Positions 1 through 9,033 of a DNA stretch of 64,000 nt are shown here, one piece after another. The position numbers were made by a program, and so were the translations under genes. The stretch is from Podaxis mareebaensis. Its lineage: Eukaryota; Basidiomycota; Agaricomycetes; Agaricales; Agaricaceae. The notes under the pieces are model-generated. The model worked only from the letters and a program-made list of their open reading frames with translations. It made no database searches and was not told the origin of the DNA. The stretch covers positions 1 to 64,000 of the forward strand of contig JAEUWP010000535.1 in NCBI GenBank assembly GCA_018524725.1, written 5' to 3'. How positions within the stretch are numbered: the first letter of the stretch is position 1; every line of letters starts with the position of its first letter.

Positions 1-28
1 GGGGGGGGGGGGGGGGGGGGGGGGGGGG
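1..28. repeat. Terminal poly-G run
   Basis: The window opens with 28 consecutive G. It is not a fungal telomere repeat (TTAGGG type). In the matching arm of the adjacent inverted repeat the corresponding bases (1511-1535) are C-runs interrupted by AT and A, so this run sits where the retroelement itself has a C/G-homopolymer-rich stretch. The uninterrupted length suggests a contig end at a slippery tract or a sequencing poly-G artefact rather than true sequence. Confidence 0.85.
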
Positions 29-707
29 CTCGCTTTGGAGTTGCCCTTGCAACACCCGGCCATGGAGCGGTGGGAGGCCTCAGAGTGAGGGCCCCCACAG
101 AGAGGACACTTGGGTGCACGGGCACGGCAAGCGTCAGAAGGATGGCCCCAGCGCCAGCAACGCTGACACTGAGGTGTGCCGGTGTGGGCGCGAGCCCCTT
201 TGATGAGACAGGACACACCATTGACCATGATGCGTCTGTTGATAAGAGAGGCGGCAAGGGTGCCGCGTTGAGAATCGACCAAGTCGATCCACACAGTGGC
301 AGTGTCGGACTTGGCGGAATTGCGGACAACGTGCAAGTGGTGCACGTCAGAGGTGGGGAAGAAGGGGGAGGTAGAGGCCTCGGTCTTGACCTGGTCAGCC
401 GAGAGGGTGAAGCCATCGGCTGAGAAGAAAGGAACATCCACAATCTTGATAAAAGAACGGGACACGGGGAGGGTGATGGAGGTGCTCTTGAGCGCCGTGG
501 GGAGGCAGGCAGACAGGGTTTCGAGGTCCGCCTGGGAAGGGACACCGCCTGTAGAGAAGGCGATGACACCAGAGTGGAAGCGGCCAGAGTCGACATTGAG
601 CGCCGACTTGGCCCGGGTAAGCGCTTGGTTGAAGCGCGCAACAAGGGATTGGAGGGAGACGCGAGCGCTAGCAAGGTCGCTAGCGCTGGCGCTCAAGAAG
701 AATTGAC
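29..707 (-). mobile_element. LINE-type ORF1/gag copy, left arm, partial
   Basis: Read on the minus strand, this arm stays open and encodes the same protein as the plus-strand copy at 833-1725, including the CX2CX4HX4C zinc knuckle. It runs off the window start through the poly-G tract, so its C-terminal end is missing. Where the right copy has TGA at 1081-1083, this copy has CGT (Arg), so its frame is uninterrupted. The assignment to non-LTR retrotransposon ORF1 rests on the knuckle pattern and on similarity to gag-like ORF1 proteins of fungal LINEs. No reverse transcriptase is present in the window. Confidence 0.65.
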
Positions 708-1511
708 GCCGGGTGGGTCCCCGGGTCGCGTAATAAGGCTTACGCCTTGTGGAGGGATTGGGTCCAGAAGGACCAGTCTTGACATCACGCGAGGGAGGAC
801 TAGGCCTGTTGTGTGGGGGTTGTGGGGCACGTGTCAGTTCTTCTTGAGCGCCAGTGCTAGCGACCTGGCTGGCGCTCGCGTCTCCCTCCAATCCCTTGTC
901 ACGCGCTTTAACCAAGTGCTTACCCGGGCCAAGTCGGCGCTCACTGTCGACTCTGGCTGCTTTCATTCTGGTGTCATCGCCTTCTCTACTGGCGGTGTCC
1001 CTTCCCAGGCGGACCTCGATACCCTCTCCGCTTGCCTACCCACTGCGCTCAAAAGCGCCTCCATCACCCTCCCTGTGTCCTGATCTTTTATCAAGATCGT
1101 GGACGTCCCCTTCTTCTCCACAGACAGCTTTACCCTCTCGGCTGATCAAGTCAAGACCGAGGCCTCTGCCTCCCCCTTCTTCCCCTCCTCTGACGTGCAT
1201 CACATGCGCGTCGTCCGAAATTCCGCCAAGTCCGACACCGCCACCGTGTGGATCGACTTGGTCGACTCCCAACGAGGCACCCTCGCCGCATCCCTCATCA
1301 ACAGGCGCATCATGATAAATGGTGTGTCCTGCCTCATCAAAGGGGCTCATGCCCACACTGGCACACCTCAGTGCCAGCGCTGCTGGCGCTGGGGTCATCC
1401 TTCCGACGCTTGCCGTGCTCGAGCGCCCAAGTGTCCTCTCTGTGGGGGTCCTCATTCCGAGGCCTCTCACCGCTCCATGGCTGGGTGTTGCAAGGGCAAC
1501 TCCAAGGCGAC
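29..1511. repeat. Large inverted repeat, arms 29-707 and 833-1511
   Basis: The two arms of about 679 bp are reverse complements of each other without indels: paired positions add up to about 1540 along their whole length. They are clearly not identical, with substitutions scattered throughout. The spacer is about 125 bp (708-832). Both arms code for the same gag-like zinc-knuckle protein in divergent orientation. The divergence argues for two separate, aged element copies rather than a simple fold-back read artefact. Confidence 0.9.
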
Positions 1512-1725
1512 CCCCCCCATCCCCCCCACCCCGGCAGGCGAACCCTGTCCTCATTCCCCTCGGTGCCTCAACTGCTCAGGCGCCCACTCCTCTAACGACC
1601 ACCGGTGCCCCTACTGGCGACATCGCTTCGATCGGGATTGGATCCACGGTCGATATCAACGCGATGCAGCCTCCGCTTCAGCCAAGAAAGCCTCCGCTCC
1701 TCAGGGTGGGGGTCGTAAGGGTTAG
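833..1725 (+). mobile_element. LINE-type ORF1/gag copy, right arm, interrupted by TGA
   Basis: The plus-strand frame is open before and after one in-frame TGA at 1081-1083 and ends at 1723-1725. From about 1370 it encodes three closely spaced zinc-binding motifs: CQRCWRWGHPSDAC (a classic CCHC knuckle), CPLCGGPH followed by further His/Cys residues, and CLNCSGAH...HRC. This is the signature of ORF1/gag-like RNA-binding proteins of fungal LINEs. The tail is rich in basic and Ala/Ser residues. No ORF2 (endonuclease/RT) follows: the 3' untranslated region runs straight into a poly(A) tract at 1947. The copy is therefore an ORF1-only, probably non-autonomous retrocopy, disabled by the stop. Its 5' end is not defined. 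Confidence 0.65.
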
Positions 1726-1931
1726 TCAAGACAAGTGTAAGCGGCCATGTCACCATATCTAGTTCGGACTCTCTCATGTTCGTCTCCATACGTTCTACTT
1801 TGAACTTTTTCATTCCTGTTGTCCGGGGCACCTGTCTTTCTTTTTCCTCTATCTCTCTTTTCTCTTAACCATTGGGACTGCTACCGTGCACCCATTTGCC
1901 TAGATACTCTTTGTAGTAGATCGATGACGGC

Positions 1932-1968
1932 AATAAACATTGATTTAAAAAAAAAAAAAAAAAAAAAA
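1932..1968 (+). terminator. AATAAA signal and 22-nt poly(A) tail of the retrocopy
   Basis: AATAAA at 1932-1937 is followed ten bases later by 22 A residues (1947-1968), about 220 bp after the ORF1 stop. This is the expected 3' end of a target-primed, reverse-transcribed element and marks the end of the plus-strand retrocopy. I did not find an obvious target-site duplication next to it. Confidence 0.75.
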
Positions 1969-2174
1969 GAACATGATCTTAGTGGGGTCAGAGGAGAGAT
2001 TGGTCAGTTGGCATGCATAGTAAATTTGTAGGTCTCTCTTCCATTGTGGGTAGTCGGAGGGGTCACTGTAGAACAGTTCGGGCTTCTCAACCTTTGGGTC
2101 TTGTGTGTTTGACATGGTGGAATGTACTGACTGAGGTGATTGGGCTCTGGAGGTTGAATGGGGATATGGGGTAG

Positions 2175-2771
2175 TCAGATTGTATGGGTCTGGTCCATAT
2201 GTGTTGATGAGGTTGTTGAGGATGCTTTCTCAGTCGGTAGGTGAGGTAGTTCAGATGTAGAGTTGTTGTTCTGGTGGGAATGAGTCATACCAGTTCTGTT
2301 GTGCTGGGGTGAGGATGAGTGGGTGGAGTGTTGGTTCTTCTGGAGATTCCAATTGCTGGCTTCCTGAGTGGTATGAGTGTTCAGACTCAGTGCCGATGTG
2401 CTTGGGATCTCCTCTGTGTTGAAGGAGGGGGTTTGGCTGGGTAAGTTGTTCTGGTGTTGTAGCTGCTTGGCTAATTCGCTCAGAGCACTCTCTGAGAGAA
2501 GCTTGTCTGATAAGTCCTGCTGTGGCACTGGTTGAGGGTTTGATGGGGGGAGGAGTGTCGTGAAAGGATTCAGTGCATTGGATGGGTGGGGGTGGTGAAT
2601 ATGGGGTTTGCTCTGGTGAGCAGGTACAAAGCTGAAGTGCAGGATCTGAGGGTGGGGTTGGTTGGTGTTGTCTAGGTTGTTTGGATTTTCAGGGTCTTGA
2701 GGAGGTAGATTGGTCAGGATCAGGCTCAGTCTGAGCTCGTTGCTTTCCTTTTCCTGAGAACAGGGTGGCAT
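2175..2771 (-). CDS. Low-complexity ORF, 198 aa, unrecognised
   Basis: The ORF is ATG-initiated (2771) and encodes a protein dominated by Asn, Gln, His, Pro, Ser and Thr. There is no recognisable domain, signal peptide or membrane span. It lies in AT-richer DNA directly beyond the retroelement tail. The minus-strand sequence upstream (2840-3371) also holds open segments separated by stops, so this may be part of a decayed gag-like gene. Expression is unproven. Confidence 0.25.
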   Translation of the reverse strand: MPPCSQEKESNELRLSLILTNLPPQDPENPNNLDNTNQPHPQILHFSFVPAHQSKPHIHHPHPSNALNPFTTLLPPSNPQPVPQQDLSDKLLSESALSELAKQLQHQNNLPSQTPSFNTEEIPSTSALSLNTHTTQEASNWNLQKNQHSTHSSSPQHNRTGMTHSHQNNNSTSELPHLPTEKASSTTSSTHMDQTHTI

Positions 2772-3053
2772 TGAGGAATCTGTGGTGGGGAAGGTGTTGT
2801 GGGGTGGTTGCTGATTAGCTTGGATGAAATCCTATCTTGATTTCGAGTATCTCCAGGACTTCTTGCAGTACAGCTTTAATCTTTCTCGAATCCAGTTGTG
2901 CTTCTGGATGGTGGACGATTTCTGTAGTGTGCAAAATCCACACTTGCGCTAGGGGTCTATCTTTCCTTTCCAGTTACCCTTCAATCGGATACTCCTTCTT
3001 TGTACGTGGCTTAGAGTTATTCCACGGCACGGCTATTGTCTCCCACAGCCAAT

Positions 3054-3371
3054 CTAGTGCTTGATGTGGGTGCTTTTCTCCTTTACTTGTTGTCCAAGAT
3101 AATGGCCAGTTATCCAGGCATTCAAGGATTGGCTCTGCCCTTTGTTATCAGTCTGGAGTAGGTCACAGTTGTTTTCCAGGTTTGCCAAGGTTCCTACAAT
3201 CTGTCTAAATTGCTTTAGACGGAGCAGTTTCCTCTCTCCAATCTGCAGGCCTTTAAGATCTAGGTTGCTATCCTGATCACCGTGTTTGGGCATATCTCCT
3301 GACGTAGATTTGCAGTCTACTTGCAGATCCAGTCTAGTATTGGCTAGGTCCATGATGGGATTAGGGCCCAT
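3054..3371 (-). CDS. Short ORF, 105 aa, possible gag-like remnant
   Basis: The ORF has ATG at 3371 and a polar, charged product with no recognised domain. Just upstream on the same strand, TGGTATGGGCCC (3367-3378) resembles in position and partly in sequence a tRNA primer-binding site. About 100 bp further upstream (about 3445-3453) lies a TATA-like stretch. This would fit the end of an LTR followed by gag on the minus strand, but I found no second LTR and no pol domain. The retroelement reading is weak. Confidence 0.2.
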   Translation of the reverse strand: MGPNPIMDLANTRLDLQVDCKSTSGDMPKHGDQDSNLDLKGLQIGERKLLRLKQFRQIVGTLANLENNCDLLQTDNKGQSQSLNAWITGHYLGQQVKEKSTHIKH

Positions 3372-4008
3372 ACCACCCTAGAGATATCATGCATCTTCTA
3401 GTCACTTACAACGGGCACAAGAGTTGCCGAGGGAAGCTTCCTATATAATGTTAGGCTGGTCCTTATCACTGGTCACCTAAGCTTTGCTAGGGGGCAGCTA
3501 TCTCACTAGATGGTTCACAGAGGTGCTAGGATCTAGCAAGAAGGATCACAGTAAGTAGGTGGCAAGGCAAGTGTCCAGTTAAGTACACTCAGAGGTCGAA
3601 CTTCTATCAATCAAGGGTTTGACCAATAGAGAGTTTACTACCACACTGATCGTGAGCTAATGTCAATCTGAAGTTAAAGGTGAACAATAACTTGAGATTT
3701 TAGAATATAGGAAGCTTGCGCTTCCAGTACATGAGCAGCTATTTAAGCTTTACTTCTAAGGTCCTAATCTGGTAACTATGACAAAGTAAAGCTATGAGTC
3801 CGAGAGTCAATAGAAGCATAACTATGGAGCAGAGCAAGATGAGAATAGAATGAGACAAGAATAGGAACTGATGAGAATAGAAACAGAGACGAGAAAGGAG
3901 ACTAACTAACTAAGGAAACGATTCAAGTCTGAGTTCATCTGGGATACATGGATACTAGATGAAGAGTCTGTAATAGAGATGTAGAGAAGAAAACTATTTA
4001 CTGGTTTA

Positions 4009-4890
4009 TTACAAGTCCATATCGGGGTGAAGATGTCCATTGGAAGAGTCAGAAGAGTAAGAGTTGGGAGATGAGGTGGAACTGGGAATGGGGAAGTTGC
4101 CTGTTGAAGGCAGTGAGTCAGGGGAATCCTCATGGAGGAAGATGAGGCTGCGGTGCAGGGATGATGATGATGATGACAATGTGTTGGCCGTGACATATGG
4201 CAGTGGATATGGAGGAGGATTGCCAATGGGTTCTTCTGGGTTTGACTCGTCGATGCCCAGAACATTGGAGTTGATGCTGTGGAGGGGCAGAAGCTGAGTT
4301 TGACAGGGAGGAATGGCCAGAGGTTCATCGGAGTTAGGATCAACACAGTAGACTTCTACTTCTTGAAAGTAGAATCCATGGGCGACTTCATACTTGATGA
4401 TATGTGGGACAACCTCAGGTGGATACATCATGTAGGGATGGAGGAATACAATGGGTTCTCCAGCATAAGGAATCATCTTCCAACCGTGGGCCCAGGCAGA
4501 GTCAAAGTTGTTGTGGATTGTCTGAATGTATAACCCATCGGGATCGAAGACATGGGTGAAGAGAGCGTTCTCCCAAGCGATGCGTAATATCTCTGTCATC
4601 ATGCAATCGGTCTCATAGAAGATGGGTCCAGGCATTGGCCAATCTTCAGAGAAGAGGGAGGCGTGGCCAGGGAGGCATTGGTTGGTGAAAGCTTTGTTAT
4701 GATAGCGAGTTGAGTCTTCAGCTGGTATACCTGTATCTTGGGTGGTGGAACGAGAGGCATTGGGGAGTCCAAGTTCATGGACTAATGCATGATAAATAAT
4801 GTTGCAGCGGGAGGTACCAGGCTGGTTCATAACAGTTAATGCTAGCAGTTGTGACAAACAGTGAAGGAACTTTACTAGGAAGTGTTCCAT
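4009..4890 (-). CDS. Hypothetical protein, 293 aa
   Basis: A single uninterrupted reading frame runs from ATG 4890 to TAA 4009. The first 215 or so residues look globular, with many aromatic residues and His, Trp and Cys. The C-terminal 80 residues are Ser/Pro-rich and likely disordered. I see no catalytic motif, signal peptide or membrane segment and do not recognise the family. It sits in the same AT-richer island as the neighbouring broken ORFs, so it may belong to a mobile element or be a lineage-specific gene. Confidence 0.4.
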   Translation of the reverse strand: MEHFLVKFLHCLSQLLALTVMNQPGTSRCNIIYHALVHELGLPNASRSTTQDTGIPAEDSTRYHNKAFTNQCLPGHASLFSEDWPMPGPIFYETDCMMTEILRIAWENALFTHVFDPDGLYIQTIHNNFDSAWAHGWKMIPYAGEPIVFLHPYMMYPPEVVPHIIKYEVAHGFYFQEVEVYCVDPNSDEPLAIPPCQTQLLPLHSINSNVLGIDESNPEEPIGNPPPYPLPYVTANTLSSSSSSLHRSLIFLHEDSPDSLPSTGNFPIPSSTSSPNSYSSDSSNGHLHPDMDL

Positions 4891-5147
4891 AATCAGGGCC
4901 TATCTCGAATACTTGTTGTATTGTAACAGACAACTCTTAGATATGGACAACATTCAGACTCAGTCTCCTGCATTAGTTGAAATCATCTTGCAATTACCTC
5001 TGTGACTTTGAATGATCTGGGGTGTTTGAGGACCCTTGCCATGAGAATTTTGAATTGAATTCAGTGTGCTATCTGAATTTTGAAGGAGGTACTAGAAGGT
5101 AAGTGTCCTATCCCTGTTTTGTGATCTGAAAGCTAAGCAATACTTAG

Positions 5148-5939
5148 GGTTGCCAAAAGCTAGAGCAACTGATTTGGACCCTTCCATGTGCATTTTGCTT
5201 CACTGGACACATCAAGATACTTCTGAAGTTGATATACAGCATGAATTACACAGTATGACTGCTGGTATTGTCTTCTATGATATTGCAGAGGAAGGACAAG
5301 AATGCCAGTGGTATGATGTCATTCCTCTCCTAGTCACCATTAACATCCAGCTATGTTTGGAATATTACTGGGAAAATTTGGGTCATGACCTTTATAATTT
5401 CCTAATTGTCAGTTTTCACCCACTTATGGCATTTACTCCTCATTACTCAAATTGTGATACAGGATAATTGCAGATTTGCTGACCTCAAGAAACATAATGT
5501 TTTTCAGGAAATACCACTTAGGATGCTTGACAAGGACAATATCAGCATCAGTCATAGACTGCCAATGCATGCCCTTCTTCAAACCCAAGATCTTACAGTC
5601 CCATCTTCACACTATACAGAGCTCTGCAAATGTCCAAATTGTGTAAGTACATTTTGTGTGAGATCAGTCTCATACTGACAAAATATATCACTGCAGCATT
5701 GTTGGAAGCCAGAAGGCAAGGATAGATGCTGGGAATGGTTTATTGGTGTTCATTCACAAGATAATCCACAATGCATGTGACAAAAGCAAATCTACCAGCA
5801 GTTTGAGTACAGAAAACTACACTCACCAGAATATCTTCTTACAGCATTTGTTGATGCCTGTCATTTTCGTTGGGTGCAGTATAAATTTGTAGACCAAGTG
5901 GACAAATCTAGCCAATGGACATATATCTTACCATATTAA
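5148..5939 (+). pseudogene. Spliced gene fragment with in-frame TGA
   Basis: Three exon-like segments keep one frame across two good introns: 5148-5407, intron 5408-5462 (GTCAGT..CAG), 5463-5642, intron 5643-5696 (GTAAGT..TACTGAC..CAG), 5697-5939. An upstream intron 5099-5147 (GTAAGT..TTAG) is also likely, but the exon before it soon meets stops. Exon three has TGA at 5778-5780, yet the frame continues with normal-looking protein to TAA at 5937-5939. A cluster CPNCHCW spans the second junction. The family is not recognised. Preserved introns with a nonsense codon and no clear start suggest a decayed host-type gene rather than random ORFs. Confidence 0.4.
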
Positions 5940-6194
5940 TTCAAATGAGCTGTAGAGATGATAAAACATATGTAACTATTGTCTGTAATGTAGTCTATGT
6001 ACATAAATGAACCAAACTGTAATTTTTGACTGTAGGATCATCAGGTTGGGTGATAGACAGTATCAAGACAAGGTACAGGAAACTCAGCAAAGACGGAAAG
6101 AAAACAGAAGAGGGGAGGGGAAAGGTAAAACGGAGAGCAGCCACTGAACACCGAATCCCCGCCTCAAGTGGACAGGTCTGACCAAGTCCGGCAC

Positions 6195-8175
6195 TCACGT
6201 CTGTTCCACAACCACCACCTTTTTCTTCTCCGCCTTGGGCTTCGTCTCTCCCGCCCTCGTATGCTTCCTTCTCCTCTCTTCCTTGACCCTCCTTGCCTCC
6301 AACATCGTATGTTTGAGTTTGTCCGTCGACCGGATAGCTTTTGGTAAATGACGCGACCTATACATTTTCCATCATCAGGAGCGGAAGAGAAGGGTCTAGG
6401 CAAGGGGACATACCGAGAGATTCTCGCAACCTCACTATCGACAGACCACCTCTCCTTGAGCTTGTTACGATACTCAATCGCAGCGCGTTCCCGGGCAGTG
6501 ATAACACCCAGTTTCTCAGAAGCTTTGGCCTTCCATACCCGAACATTTCCATCATCTGAGCCCGAAATTACGAACCGCGCATCTCCAGAGAACAGTGTTG
6601 ATGTTACTCTAAGAAAGAGATCTATCATCAGGATCAGGATGGAGAGGTTCGGACGTACCTCTGCATCCGCTTTGTATGATAAACCTCCGGCCTCTGCACT
6701 CCCTTTCCATCTTTGAACTGCCAAATCCTCACCGTCCTATCCCACCCTCCACTGACAAATTCCATCCCGGTCGGACTCCACTCACAGCTCGTAACCGCAC
6801 TCACGTGCGCTTTATAAATCTGCGTCGGCCGATCCAAGTGTCTCACGTCAAACGTATACAGATTATGGTCCTCCGATGCTAGGAGCAGTAGAGTCGGGAG
6901 AGTAGGCGACCATGATAGGGCTGTGGACCGGAATTGCATCACGACGCGGCGCTCGGCTTTAGAGGTGCGGATATCATAGAGGGTGAATGTGCGATCGGAA
7001 CCGCATGATGCAAGGACTGAAGATTCTGCGAGATTGAATTTGAGGGCGGTGATTGTTTCGGTGGAGGTTGGGAAGGTTAGGTTCGAGATTGGTGATGTTC
7101 TATGGGCATGGTGTGTAGTTGATAGTGGCATAGGGTGTGATTTCAGATGTGATGAGGTGCCATTGGAGGGCGGATGGTCATAATTAAGGGAAAAGAGATG
7201 GGAGGTAGACAGATGATCAGTTGGATGTTGCTATATGATGGGAATGGAAGAAACGTACTTGGTCTCGTCCCATACTTGGACGATGTTGGAGGCGGTTGCG
7301 AACAAGCCGTCTGATCTATGATGGTCAATTGCGCTGAGGGAGGGCGGAAGAATCAGTATCAGTACGGGTTCATGGTCACGTATCCTTACTTGAATGCGGC
7401 CTTTCCTGGAAATACGTTGAGGGGTTGTGTCTGTCCGTTCATTTAGATTGCGAGGGAACATTCCGGCAAGCGACAGTCAATATTGAAATGAATGATGTTG
7501 GAGGATCGACGTGCAGAAGGAGCCAATGATGATGAAGTAAAAATTAGCCCAAATTGAGAGACCGTATCCTGACAGGACGTACCGAAGATCCTTCGCCGTT
7601 GTCATTCCCTATGGACCATAGTTTCACGGTACGATCAACACCGCAGCTTAGTAGCCTATCTGCAGATGCATAACACAACCCAGACACCTTTCCTTTATGC
7701 GCTTGAGGAATCTTTTTCGTTATCTGTCTTGTAGTCAAGTTGTGCAGGATGACATCTGTTGTATACATCCCACAGCCAACAAACAAACGCCCAAAAAGTC
7801 AGAGATGAAGCTAGTTAGACGCCAAGCGACAACAAGCCAGATTTTACGCACCGCCGCCCCAACTGCCACTAGCGACATTGACCATGGAGTCAGGCTGTTT
7901 CGCCATTGTTTCCACGGCGTCAATATGACCTTCCAACGCCCCAATAAAAGGCTTCGCAAATATTCTATCCATTTTAGCTGCATTGAGTGCGCGGGTGCGT
8001 TCTCGTGCACGAGCGAAAGGGTGCATTAAGGGATTGAGATTTCGAGATTGGGGTGTTGGATCTCCTGGACGCGTGGGCAAGTGTTGTTCTGGTGCATGTT
8101 GCAGGACAGATATTCGCTGTCTCACAAGTCACTTCAGAAGTCCATATGTACGAAGTGCAGCTGACTTACAACCAT
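6195..8175 (-). CDS. SOF1: SOF1/DCAF13-type WD40 protein of the SSU processome, 452 aa
   Basis: The gene has eight exons: 8175-8170, 8116-7852, 7755-7583, 7430-7390, 7333-7259, 7099-6659, 6608-6414 and 6357-6195, all phase-consistent. The first coding exon is only ATGGTT. The product starts MVRISVL, then PGDPTPQSRNLNP, typical of Sof1. WD repeats follow (VSGGWDRTVRIW, VISGSDDGNVRVWKA). The conserved Sof1 C-terminal extension comes next (SEKLGV, ARERAA), and the lysine-rich end fits a nucleolar protein. The length matches the family (about 445-490 aa). In yeast Sof1 binds U3 snoRNP and is needed for 18S rRNA maturation; the animal orthologue is DCAF13. The gene appears intact and is divergently placed from the membrane protein at 9034. 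Confidence 0.95.
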
Positions 8176-9033
8176 GTTGGAGGGTAGGAAACTTTGCAAG
8201 GCAGAGATGAAGGCACCTGACAAAAGAGCGATCAAAGCCAGAAATAACCTGCTTACATAATATATCCAACCAGATCCTGCAGTTCGCTGAAGGATGAGTG
8301 TCATCTGAAATGTACGCCATATTCTGATGATCAACACAATTGCTGGCAACGCTCGACACAGGACTCATCTCCACTAAAAGTCTGACTGATGATCCAACAC
8401 CACAGTTATCCGCTCGGGGACTATCTGGACGCCCTTCTGTCATAAGATGTTGGTGTTTCCACGTATGACAGTGATAGCAACGGGATCACAACCTATGGAC
8501 ACCCCCGGTATTGCAATTGATACGAGACCGTATGCTCTTCTCTCCGGCGTCTGCTATCTTAGTCTCAGGTTAGCAACTGCCCGTGGGTGTCAGTTAGACA
8601 CGCATCTCATCTTAACCCCCTGGCGGGTCCGTGCTTTGATTCTGGTTCCTGGTTCCCATCGCTTTCTTTCTTTCCTCCCTCTTCCTTCTTTCCTTTGTTT
8701 CTCTTCCTTGGCACCCCTTTCCCCCTTTTCTACTTCTTACCTTTCCCGTTCTTCCTAGCTTCAGGTGCTTGGACGGAACGAGGTTCTTCTATTACCCAGA
8801 AACACCCCAGGCGTGTATCTCTGGTCCTGCAGCAAGTCTGCTTCCATTCTTTACTTTATTCATTCGTTCTTCCTTCAACCCCATTATCCAGCCCCAACCG
8901 CCATCGTCAATCAAGTCGTTGGGCGCAACATACTTTTATCTTTACGGTATTCAATTTACGGGCGAGATTGCTTCCCAGATCCAGGAATTCCCTTCAACTC
9001 TTGAAATGCTACACCGATCGTGAAGCGAAGCAA

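Noticed and set aside
1..28. Poly-G as a telomere end
   Set aside because: There is no TTAGGG-type repeat; a pure homopolymer next to a retroelement palindrome fits a contig-end artefact better.
70..1083. Plus-strand ORFs in the left arm and the minus-strand ORF 1036-1554 as genes
   Set aside because: They are antisense shadows of the two gag copies, as shown by the inverted repeat; several start only at GTG or TTG.
6341..7183. Plus-strand ORFs over the SOF1 region
   Set aside because: They lie antisense to well-supported SOF1 exons and have no recognisable domains.
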